Assembly: GCA_963691705.1 (NCBI GenBank)
Contig: OY829538.1
Coordinates: 17,634,443 to 17,698,442 of the forward strand
Origin: Viola odorata
Taxonomy: Eukaryota; Streptophyta; Magnoliopsida; Malpighiales; Violaceae
Direction of reading: 5' to 3'
Length of the DNA: 64,000 nt
Part shown: in pieces, positions 54,341 through 64,000 of the stretch
Layout of the letters: every line of letters begins with the position of its first letter
How positions within the stretch are numbered: position 1 is the stretch's first letter
Notes under the pieces: model-generated
The model's input: the letters and a program-made list of their open reading frames with translations, nothing else
Databases searched by the model: none
What the model was told of the DNA's origin: nothing
Made by a program: the position numbers and the translations under genes

Positions 54341-56035
54341 CTAGAGGTCCGTATAAGTTTCCAGGAATGGGAGATCCACGTCGCCCCATTCCTCTTCGGG
54401 TACGTCTGTTAACAGATCTTCTGTAAAGGTGCATTCCGCTATAAAATCCGCTAGGATCTGAGCCTTCACAGATGGCCGGGACTGGTACCTCAACCCGTAT
54501 TGCTCAAGTTCGAGGGCCCAGATTAACATTCTTCCTGAGGACTCAGGCTTTCGAAATATTCTCTTCAGGGGTTGGTCTGTAAGCACGATAACGGAGTAGG
54601 ACTGGAAGTATCGGTCCATTTTTCGGGTGGCCTGTATTAGTGCGAACGCTATTTTCTCAATTCGGGCGTATCACAGCTCCACGTCCTTCAGAACGTGACT
54701 CACAAAATATACAGGGCGGTGCGCGTGACTATTGTCACGAACAAGGATGGCACTAACCACTTCGTCAGCAGCGCCAAGGTATAGGTATAAATTATCACCC
54801 GGTTCCGGCCTGGTCAGTAGTAGGTCAGACGACAGGTAATCTTTTAGGTTAATGAACGTCTCTTCACATTCTGGGGTCCACCCGAATGGTGCTTTCTTGC
54901 GAATGACTTTGAAAAAAGGGAGACACTTCTCGCCTTGTTTGGAAATGAATCGTCTTAGGGCGATAATGCGCCCTGTTAGCCTTTTTACTTCCTTGACGGT
55001 TCTTAGAGATATCATGTTTTGTATGGCTTTAATCTTTGAGGGATTAGGCTGGATTCCTTTTCGGCTGACTACGTAGCCCAAGAATTTCCTCGTCTGAAAC
55101 GCAAACATGCATTTTTGGGGGTTCAATTTCATGCGGTGCCTTTTCATCACGTCAAAGACTTCCTTCAGGTCCCGCAAGTGATCCTGAAAATTCGCGCTCT
55201 TTACCAAAATATTGTCAACGTATGCTTGCACATTTCTTCCTATCTGTCCTTCGAATATCTTGTTTGCCATACGTTGGAACGTTGCTCCAGCGTTCTTTAG
55301 CCCAAACGACATCGCCGTATAACAGTAAGTGGCCTTAGGAGTGATGAAGGCAGTCTTTTCTGCATCTTCAACGGCCATGGGAATTTGGTGGTATCTGGAG
55401 TTAACGTTAAGTGAGCTTAGATATGCGTACCCGGCAGTCTGATCGACTAGTTGGTCAATACGGGGAAGCGGGTAGCAATCCTTAGGGCAAGCATCGTTCA
55501 AATCGGTAAAGTAGATACACATGCGCCAGTCTCCATTGGGCTTAGGAACATGAACTGGATTGGCTAACCACGTAGGGTATTGAACTTCGCGGATGAACCC
55601 CGCATCAAGGAGTTTCGTCACTTCTTTATCAACGGCTAAAGCTTTTTCCGTATAAAATGCGCGTCGCTTTTGCTGGACCGGCCTGACGCTAGGGTCAGCA
55701 TTGAGACGATGTTTGGCTATTTTGCGTGATATACCTGGCATGTCTGCGGGTTTCCATGCGAACTCTTCTTGACATTTGTTCAATAACCGGGCAAATTGTA
55801 GGTTTTCCTCTGGACTGAGCTTTTCGCTGACTAGGAAGCTCGCCTCCTCTATCACTGGTACGGGTACCATTTTATCTAGAGGTTGTGCGCGCTTCTCATC
55901 ACCCTGTTCGTATGGGTCCGCCGTTATACATACATACCTATCGCAACTCTTTTGAGTCATGAGCAGGTAACATTCCGCTGCCAGTTTTTGGTTGCCCTTT
56001 ATCGATACCACTCCGTCCCAGGAGGGATATTTCAT
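54341..56035 (-). pseudogene. Ty3/Tat reverse transcriptase and first RNase H
   Basis: 454 codons of RT (54671-56035) begin '...MKYPSWDGVV' and include 'HRLNADPSVRPVQQKRR', 'WRMCIYFTDLNDACPKD', 'FGLKNAGATFQRM' and the region 'AYVDNILVKS'. Motif A reads 'SLNVNSRY' where LD is expected, and YVDD has become YVDN, so two catalytic aspartates are lost. A TGA at about 54671 (from CGA) separates the RNase H part ('SYSVIVLTDQPLKRIF', 'ALELEQYGL'). Gag and protease upstream are absent. It would copy element RNA to DNA if intact. Confidence 0.9.
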
Positions 56036-56126
56036 CTTCAGGTGCTTCTAGAATAGATGAAATCAGGGATCCTAGTTACATGAAAAAAGAAAGGGTTGCT
56101 GACATTCGAGTCTTCTTATGAAGGTG
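56036..56126 (-). other. Junction between pol and the DUF7745-type ORF
   Basis: Stop-rich on the minus strand. Expected gag and protease are missing exactly here, so it is either the fusion point of two elements or an internal deletion. Confidence 0.45.
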
Positions 56127-57740
56127 TCAACCCTGGAAGTCGAAATTCTCTTGCTCCTGCCAAAGGTATTCCATCGAGGCCATCTCCCCTTTTTGCATTT
56201 CTATCTTGGCCTCTAAAGTTGTTATCCGGCTTTGTAGTGCCTGGCTCTTCCTATCCCCCAAGTCTGCGCGAGTAGTCAAGATCCTTATCACCGAATTTTT
56301 GTCTTTAATTATGGTACTTGATGCTTCTTTCTTGCGGATCTCGTTGTTCAAGCGTTCCTTAAAGTCCCTGAGGGCCACTTTCTATTTTGTCGCTTGTATG
56401 CGGAGAATGTCCTTACTGCGCCTTTCCAACTCATTCATCTGGACTTCTACGTAACATTGATGGGCTTCGGCATCATCCCTTTCCTCTGCCATCTGATCTC
56501 GTTCTTCTTACGCTGCTCGCATTTGTTCCACTACTTGAGCGTAAGCCATGACATTCATTCCTTCGCTCACCTGAGATTCCCCTTCTTCTTCCATTGGTTT
56601 CTGAGTTTTCGGGCGGGGTAGGACATTGCCGTTAACTCATCTTAACCTCCACTGTGGATATTCCGGTATCGTTGCTGCAGGAGCGATGCGTCCCTTGAGA
56701 CAAAAGGGGTGAGTCCAGTCTTGGGCGTACAGCTGAATGTTTTGATTTTTCCCGGTGTGTGGCAGGTTTGACCTTGTCATGCCGAATGTCACGGGGATTA
56801 CTTGCGTGATGCAAAACTGTCTGAGGACGAGGGTGGGGCAATAGTGAGCGCACCCCCATGCTCTGATCAAAGGAACCTAAGGTAAGGGTCTGTAGCAGAC
56901 GATGGGATTGGAGGCCTGCAGCCATTTGGCGTGCCAACTGAAGTCTTCTCTCGAGAGGTTTATGAATCTGTCGACCCAGACATCTTTATTCTCCATTTCC
57001 CATTTATCTGTGGTCGTTGCGTTGATAACTCTAAGTAAAGGGCACGATCTTATGTAGCTTGCGAAGAATATGGATTGATCTGGAGTCTATTTAAAGTGGC
57101 TGACCAACCATACTGTTAACAACTGGGTGCAACAGGTAAGTCTCCCTTTCCTTTTCCTTCGATAAGAGTCTAGAGAGCGAAAAGTCTCGGCCAAGATGGC
57201 TGTTGTAGGATTGATGGCATTTGCCTTTATCTCGTAAAAGACATTGGCTGCTGCAAAATCGATGGCGTTCTTCATTTTGGGAAAAAGGACAAATCCTACG
57301 ATGGCGAAAGCCAGAATCCTTAAGCGCTTTTCCCCGTTGGACAACTGAAATCGTGCCTCAATATCTGACCAACACCAGAAGTAGTCACCTTCTCTGACAC
57401 GAGTAGTGATTCCTAACAACTTATCAAGCCTTATTTTGACACTCGAGGAGTCGAGTCGAACATTCTGGTATATGGCCGATATAGGAGATGTGAAGCGCAT
57501 CAGAGCCGAATATTCCTCTAGTGTGGGAGTCAAGTCTGTCCCTTTGTCGAAAGAGAAGCACCGATAATAGGGATCCCAGAATTTTAGGGCTGCCCAGATG
57601 CAATCTCAATCAGTCTTTACATCAACTAGGGTCAGTAGCTTTCCATAACTACATTCAAACTGTGTCTCCTCGTCTAAGGTTAACTCATTTCTCAACTTTC
57701 GAATCCTAGTTAAGTGAAAATCTACGACTTCGACTTTGAC
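56127..57740 (-). pseudogene. DUF7745-type ORF of Ogre/Tat-like element, broken
   Basis: The minus strand gives the plant transposon-associated DUF7745 pattern in pieces. These are 'KFWDPYYRCF', 'DLTPTLEEYSALMRF', 'RILAFAIVGFVLFPKM', 'NPTTAILAETFRSL', 'RLTCCTQLLTVWLVSHF', then 'RAWGCAHYCPTLVLRQF' and a C-terminal coiled coil ending near 56130. At least four stops or shifts occur (near 57600, 57087, 56885, 56510). One stop is TGA where Trp is expected. The protein's role is unknown; it precedes gag in some Ogre-like elements. It lies between the right-hand LTR and pol, in the expected order. Confidence 0.7.
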
Positions 57741-57744
57741 CTTA

Positions 57745-58375
57745 GTGGTGATGTCAGGGGTGAACCCAGGTTCCAACAGGTCTCCTCGCGTGGCCTGATC
57801 GTCGAAACTTCATCCCCCGGAAATATCAAGTGAAAGTAGTGTAGGTGCCGACATATCGAATGAGCAAAACGGGTCCTGTGGGACAAAAATAAAATTTTAA
57901 GTGCAAAGTAACCTGCACGTGTAAGAAATTTACAGTTCGTATAAAAGAAAAAATGATGACGAATGGAAATCATGGCAATAAGATAAATAGAGCCACGACA
58001 AAGCAGATATGATCATGATGCATGTGCTGGGGCTCTAATTCTGACTTTTCTAACTGGCTTGAACGGTTCCCGGATGACACCATGAAAAGGACCCTAAAGT
58101 GTCGTCCAGTGTCCCGATTCCTTGCAAAATCATGTAACCTTTCGACTATCTTTAGGGATTCATCCGAGTTGGGATTGGTGAACACTACCTAGGACATGTG
58201 TCCTAGGGCGTCACTACTACCCTCATAATTTGGTAATTGTCCCCAGGGTGTAGGGCACTATGAAATGCATATGACAATTGATATCAAAGCGAATAAATAA
58301 ACAAATTAGCAATTTATCAAAGTAGGTAAATAAACAAATGAACACCTCAAAAAATGAAACCGGCTCCGACCCTAA
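57745..58375 (-). other. 5' untranslated part of Ogre-like element
   Basis: No confident coding domain. Includes a short hairpin CCTAGGACA/TGTCCTAGG at 58188-58207. Confidence 0.45.
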
Positions 58376-58399
58376 CAGTCCCTAGTGAAGTTGCCAAAC
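58376..58399 (-). promoter_or_regulatory. Primer-binding site next to the Ogre-like LTR
   Basis: The minus strand reads TTTGGCAACTTCACTAGGG just inside the LTR, a diverged form of TGGCGACTCCGCTGGGGA found in Ogre/Tat elements. Confidence 0.65.
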
Positions 58400-60790
58400 T
58401 GTCGCGCCCCGAAAATAAAAATATTCGCGAGTATACGACGAATCTGAGACTTTACGATGCTCGGGGTGAAAGGACTCCTCGCAACATATAATGAAGTCGC
58501 CACTCTAATTTTGTCTCTATGCTTAGGGAACCTAATCGTCATGACATAAATAAAATAAATAAAAAACACTAAAGGCACAAAAAAAGGGTCTAAACCCAAG
58601 ACAAAGGTTCGGGGTCCTATTATGGACTTGGGAAGGTGTTAGGCACCCGAGTCACATCCGAAAATGGTTACCGGTTGATAAGAGAGGTGTTTAAAACATG
58701 TTTGATAAAAATGCGTTTTGAAAGGGGGTCCTCAGAGGAATCGTCACTTTAGCCTTTTCCATGATCGGGACCATTCAGGAATAATTAATCGTTGGACGGG
58801 GTTACAGTTTTAAAAATCTTTTCAGACGGGGTTACCATTTTTAAGACCAATTGATTATTCCTGACCGTAGCATGATGGGACTGAATTTTTTGAAAGACTG
58901 AATGAGCGCCCTCTATTTCATCATTGGACCATGCGTGATTAAATTAATTACTACGTGATTCTATCATGGATAGCTTAACAGAGTACACATTTAAATGAGA
59001 GATATTTTGAAATGATAAACCGATGTGGGATTGAAGCCACTAGATACATGCAGTCAATATAAACGGAATTTAAAATCAAACGAACATGGCATTTTAAGCA
59101 AGTCTTTAAACAAGTTGTTTATGTGGGTTGATTTTAATTCTAGCAATTCTATATATCATGCATACGATTAATTTTTACGGAAAAGCGTTGAATAAATAAA
59201 AGGGAACGAAAGGCGTACTTTCGAGCGAAGCTTGAATTTTAAACATACAAAATGAGAGTGTTAGTGATAGCTTAAAAAATAAATAAGCAGTTTATGAAAT
59301 AGTTCTTGGCCCATCACCTTTCCTTCTTCTCTCCCACGTGAATAACCCATTATGGCACTATTCATCGTCCCCTAGCTTTGGTCGCCGGCGCCATTGCCGG
59401 TAGCCAAGCTCCGGCCACCCATGGCCAAAACGAAAAACCCTCGTACCGAGATGCTCGTCTCCTCGACGGCTTCCCGACCGTACGAACCTCGAATCTTAGT
59501 TTAAACCGTACCGAGTTTAATTTTAAAAAAATGACGAAAATGATAATTACCGAAAACTAATTAATTCGCAAGATTTATCTAACGATTATGCAAATTAAAA
59601 GCATGTATTTAATCTATAACATGCGTATGAATTAATACGACTCAAACAAGCAATTGTTTTAATCGAAAACTCAACCAAATAATTAAGGCCAAAAATGGCC
59701 GAGAAACGGCGAGAACCCACTTACCAAAAAAAGCTTGAAACTGTGGCAACTAACACTCTAAAATGAGCAGTTGGTCTAGAGGGAGAAGGAGCAAGGCTCG
59801 GGGTGAATTAGTGTTTTAAACCGTTGGAGGCAGTGGCCTTTTATAGGCTAAAGATCGCGTGGGCGGGAGGACGCGATGGCGCACGTGGAGGGAGGACAGC
59901 TTGCGCTGACGGGCTAGGGCTGCGAGGTGGCGAGGCTAGGGTGTCGAGGTGATGGCTGACGGGACAGGAAGCTACGGGAGCAAGCAGCTCGGTGGCTTGC
60001 TCCGCTGCCGCGTCGCTTCCACGGTGCATGTGCACCATGCACATTAAATCAATGGTCGTTGATCTGGTTGACTTTCCTTGGTCAACCAGATCAACGGTGG
60101 TTAACCAGATCAACGGTGATGATCAAATGCCCCTTTAATTTTATTTAAATGGCCTCGAGCCATTTTTGTAAACAAACGTTCCGAATTTTCGAGCCGAAAG
60201 TGCCAACGTAGAGAAAAATAAGACGAGTTTAATAGTCTACAGCAAATGACGAGATTTTTTCGTTTAACGTGTTTATTTTCTCGTTCAGAAATATGAAATG
60301 TTCGGACGAAAAATAAACGACGTTATGACGAAAACTACGCGAAACGAAGTTGGTCGGTGTGAATGAAAAATAGAGTAGGTAATAGTTGACGGAAAACATA
60401 ACGCGCTCGAGCTATTGTCCGAGCGAACTTACTCGGGTCCAATAAAAGCTCGAACAAAATTAATAATAAAAAATAAAAATGCTAAAAAATGTGATAAAAT
60501 ACTAAAAATCCTAAATTTTATGCGATGACCTAAAATGAAAAAATAACTAGGAAATGACTAACGGATAATTAAAAATGTGATTTTTAAGGCTGAAAATATT
60601 AATGAAAATGCGTGACAAAAAATTAAAAATGCGATTTCGAATGCTGACGATGACAATGACAATGATAAAATGCGATGCGAATTTAAAAAATACTAACGAC
60701 AGTAAATTAATTAAAAATGACAGTAAGTTAAGTAAAATGACGGAAATGCTAAATTAAATTAAAAAGGGCGTCAAAATTCGGGTATCAACA
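58400..60790 (-). repeat. Ogre/Tat-like 5' LTR, 2.39 kb
   Basis: The plus strand runs TGTCGCGCCCCGAAAAT...CGGGTATCAACA, so on the minus strand it opens TGTTGATACCCGAAT and closes GGGGCGCGACA, both typical of Ogre-like LTRs. It interrupts a Copia RNase H frame at 60791. The left LTR of the composite (43398) is unrelated in sequence. Confidence 0.75.
60023..60117. repeat. Hairpins and short direct repeats in the LTR
   Basis: Perfect 15-bp arms GTTGATCTGGTTGAC and GTCAACCAGATCAAC (60058-60072, 60081-60095) have an 8-base loop. AACCAGATCAACGGTG is then repeated. GGTGCA/TGCACC pairs just before. Confidence 0.85.
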
Positions 60791-62260
60791 AGCCCATACC
60801 CATGACGGTCCTTTTAACTATATCCCTCGCGATTCCTTCTGCGAATGGATCTACCAAATTATTACTCGATTTCACATAAATGATTATGATGATCCCATCC
60901 AATATCAATTGTCTGATATACTCATGTCTCAGACTTATGTGCCTAGATTTACCATTATAAATTTTATTAAAGGCTCTTGACATCGTTGCTTCACTATCAT
61001 AGTACAAAGAAATAGTTGACATCGGTTGTTGCCACAAATCAATATCTAACAAGAAATTTCTTAGCCATTCTGCCTCTTTTCCTGCTACAGCCAATGTTAC
61101 AAATTCAAATTCCATGGTGGAATGTGTAATGCAGGTTTGCTTCTTAGAAGCCCATGAAACCGCTCCAAGTAGAGTAAAAATCTATCATGAAGTTGACTCG
61201 TTATCATTTATGCTACTTATCCAATTAACATCAGTATATCCTCCTTAAACAGAAGGAAAGTTTTGGTAGAAGAAACCCAAGTTTTTAGTTCTCTTAAGAT
61301 AACCAAGAACTCTTCTAATTGCTTTCCAATGATCAATTCCAGGATTCACTTGTATACCTTGAAAGTTTACAAACAACAAAAGTTATGTCTGGTCTTGTAC
61401 AATGCATTGGATACATTAAACTTCCAATGACACTAGCATACTTAGTTTGTGCTATTGGTCTTCTTATATTTCCAGTCAACTTAGAAGATACATCAAATAG
61501 GGAACTTGCTTCTTTTATGTTTAAGTGTTTATATTTCAGAAGCATTTTCTCAATATAACGAGATTGACTTAAGGCATAACCCCTACCATGTCTTTTAATT
61601 TTGATTCCTAAGATAATATCTACTTCCCCCAAATCTTTCATTTTAAATTGGAAAGTCAAAAACTTCTTAGTTTCAGTCACACCTTTCATGTTTGTACTAA
61701 TAATCAGCATGTCATTAACATACAAGAACACAATAACACCATATTCATTTGAAAATTTTGAATAAATGCATTTATCAAATTATTTTGTATATAGCCATAT
61801 GACATTATGCTCGAATCCAATATCTAATGCCACTATTTTGGTGCGTGCTTAAGTCCATATAAGGACTTAATTAATTTAGAAACCTTATTTTCATTTACTA
61901 ATAACACAAAACCTTAAGGATGTTGCATGTATACTTCCTCATCCAAATCCCATTAAAAAATGTCATTTTAACATCCATTTGATGGACATATAAACTGTGA
62001 ATGGAAGCTAAAGCAAATAACACCTTAATGGATGTTATTCTAGCTACTGGTGCATAAGTGTAAAAATAATCAATACCTTTTTTTGTGTGAACATCTTTTT
62101 GCAACCAGTCTGGCTTTAAGAGTTTGAAGGGACCCATCTATAATGTATTTCCTCCTGAATACCCATTTGCAACCTATTGGTTTGGAACCTGGAGGAAGAT
62201 CACCTAACACATGTGTTTTTTGACAAAATGAAATCCATTTCATCATTGATAGTGCACATT
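60791..62260 (-). pseudogene. Copia-type RT/RNase H fragment
   Basis: Minus-strand pieces in order are 'DLPPGSKPIGCKWVF', 'YAPVARITSIKVLFALASIH', 'QMDVKMTFFNG', the region 'MFLYVNDMLI' (YVDD changed to YVND), 'DLGEVDIILGIKI', 'GSLMYPMHCTRPDI', then the RNase H part 'DVNWISS' and 'NGKSRHISLRHEYIRQLI'. Frames change several times. It is truncated at both ends: on the left by the Ogre-like LTR directly after 'MGMGL', and on the right near an LTR of another element. Non-functional. Confidence 0.85.
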
Positions 62261-62349
62261 TATTATACGATTTTTTCTCTTTTTTCTGTCCAATTTAGAT
62301 CAAGATGGTACTGATTAGTGTCTATTTGCTTCCTATTTATAGAAAAGGA

Positions 62350-63548
62350 CTTAAAGGGAGATTTATCGGGAATGGATGCTATTTGAAGCTATTTTGGCCG
62401 ATTATGTTGCTGTCTGGCCCTTGAGGCATTACAGGTTGAGAACAAATCCACGAGATAAGGAAAATGTTTTTTTACATCTTAGGATGCCTACAAACTCGAG
62501 ATTTTATTTATTTCATGTTCGGCAAGGAAAGAGATGGTCAGAGGAGACATTTTCGTGTCCAAAAAGGTAATATGTGCCAAAGATGAGTCCTTCTCTAATT
62601 AGAACAAAAATACAACTTTTATATATGCTCTCTTTATTCTAAACTTCGGGGAGAGGTTTGGAGACGCTTTGAATCTCTGAAGTGGGGTTGGTTTTTAGAA
62701 CCCTAGGGTTCTTAACTTCATTTTCTCTTTTCTTCTTCCTCTTCTTATATTTATATTTACTATTTCGTTTATGAACTAATCTCGATTTCTTAGTAAATAT
62801 AATTGATGGTTTTTGATTTAATCAACCGTGAGATATAATCGTGCTTAATATATTCCAATGCTTGTATTTATTTATTTATTTATTACTTGAACGTCATATT
62901 GCTTGTGTTTTATTTATAGTTTGATCAATCTATATCTTGCCCAAGCTGTTACAGTCATTCTTGTAGCTTAGCCACTATACGAGGTTGTAGGATAGAGTAG
63001 ACACCTAATACGAAGTCATCAAATCATTGGTCCAATTCGGTTAGAGTAAATAGCTAATTAGGGTTAAAGTCGGCAAGTGCCCTAGATGGGTCTTTCCTCC
63101 AACTTCATGGACTATTTGGTTAAATCTCTCTAAGTGTCTTCTAGGGGTTATTAAACAGTCAAGGTTTGTTCTTAAGTGCATTCTGGACAAGCTTCTCTTA
63201 TGAAGGAAAGAATGAGACCTAAGTGTATCTAGTCTTTATAGCTCATCTACGAGTTTGGAATTGAATATTGTTGAATCTATGATCGGTTGATTTGGAATCA
63301 TAACTGAATATTCATTTTTGCTATGAAGTTTTCTCTTATTTGTTTTCTTCTTTATTCTGCAATTAGTTTAATTAGTTTAACTTTCAATCTCAAACCCGTT
63401 TTGTTTTATTATTTTGTGCATATATGGTCTTTGTCTAGTTTACGTCTTACCCATTCTCCATGGATCGAACCTCTTAGCATTATCTTCAATTTTTTTTTGT
63501 AGCTAGTGATAACTTGTAATTATTTTTGACGGCTTCGACAACCAATCA
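62350..63548 (+). repeat. LTR (5' LTR, right part) of an Athila-like element, left border unclear
   Basis: The sequence ends ...CCAATCA directly before AATTTTGGCGTCATTGCCG. A TATA-like TTTATATATGC lies at about 62617, followed by a leader of the kind seen in plant LTRs (CTAGGGTTCTTAAC, CT-rich). The start is somewhere after the Copia fragment. Confidence 0.5.
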
Positions 63549-63575
63549 AATTTTGGCGTCATTGCCGATGAGTGG
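63549..63575 (+). promoter_or_regulatory. Primer-binding site of Athila-like element
   Basis: TTTTGGCGTCATTGCCGATG is a diverged Athila-type primer-binding site, comparable with 14078-14102 on the other strand. Confidence 0.65.
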
Positions 63576-63634
63576 TGTTAAGGCTTTCCCTAGACGAATC
63601 CAAACTTTTATTTTTATTTTTTATTTGTTTTGTT

Positions 63635-64000
63635 GAATGTCTAATTTTAATTCTTATTCTCAATTTAACTCTTTTCCTCAGTATTTCGATGTAGACAACT
63701 ATGGTGCAAGGAATGTGACCGCCTATGAAGGATTTTATGGCTCGCCATAGGGGAGTTTTGAATTGTGCTACAATTCATACACATCTAACTGCCTATCGCA
63801 AAGGAGTTATGAACAGTACTATGATTCCTACGCATCTACTCCTAATCACACATGGTAGAACCAAGGAAGTTTCGATTATGAAATGCAACCCGAACCTAAC
63901 TATCAATATCTTCCGCCTCCATAACCTCCATAAAATATAGGATCGTCTAATGAAGATAGGATAAATCAACTGACAGTGATTACGACCAACATAAAGAATC
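63635..64000 (+). pseudogene. Start of Athila-like gag, truncated by window end
   Basis: A Tyr/Ser/Asn-rich frame ('YFDVDNYGARN', 'YEQYYDSYASTP', 'NQGSFDYEMQPEPNYQYLPPP') resembles the low-complexity N-terminal gag leader of plant Ty3 elements. TAG codons at several places break it. No structured domain is reached before the window ends. Confidence 0.5.

Overview
The window reads as nuclear DNA of a eudicot plant. It is AT-rich and intron-bearing, most of it is layered transposable elements, and only two genes look intact. Plant-specific signs are a B3-domain gene with seven exons, a DUF1645 gene, Athila-, Tat/Ogre- and Copia-type LTR retrotransposons, Stowaway-like MITEs, Helitron-like termini and integrated pararetrovirus (Caulimoviridae) fragments. 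The species cannot be fixed from sequence alone.

Layout. 1-3.9 kb: non-coding DNA with a pararetrovirus reverse-transcriptase fragment between two (TA)n tracts, and a 1-kb foldback element. 3.94-16.0 kb: a 12-kb Athila-type element on the minus strand (TSD ATGCT, LTRs of 1.76 and 1.91 kb). It kept gag and protease but lost RT, RNase H and most of integrase, and itself received a 3.5-kb LTR element with odd inverted ends. It landed in a decayed B3-domain gene whose remainder lies at 16.0-16.6 kb. 17.4-26.5 kb: Helitron-like AT-rich repeats, with a 2.66-kb hAT-type element (8-bp TSD) that contains a foldback MITE, tRNA-like modules and scrambled pararetrovirus pieces.

27.8-31.8 kb: an apparently functional B3 transcription-factor gene on the plus strand (509 codons, one GC-AG intron). 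33.7-34.4 kb: a two-exon DUF1645 gene on the minus strand. 37.5-41.3 kb: a terminal-inverted-repeat element carrying the last three exons of a pantothenate synthetase gene with introns retained, a Pack-type gene capture. 41.6-43.0 kb: Stowaway MITEs and minisatellites.

43.4-60.8 kb: a composite Tat/Ogre-type Ty3 retrotransposon. The minus strand holds a DUF7745-type ORF, RT, two RNase H domains and integrase, all broken. The plus strand, antisense to pol, carries four accessory ORFs. Two of these are spliced, full-length paralogues of the 'putative gypsy type transposon' family (Transposase_28 type), and all four have a TATA-like box upstream. A five-module repeat array lies between the convergent gene sets. 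The two outer LTRs do not match, so this is probably a fusion of two elements. 60.8-62.3 kb: a Copia RT/RNase H fragment split by the Ogre-type LTR. 62.3-64 kb: the 5' LTR end, primer-binding site and gag start of another Athila-like element on the plus strand, running off the window.

The most notable signals are perfect heat-shock elements in the Athila LTRs, the antisense accessory gene set, and the pantothenate synthetase capture.
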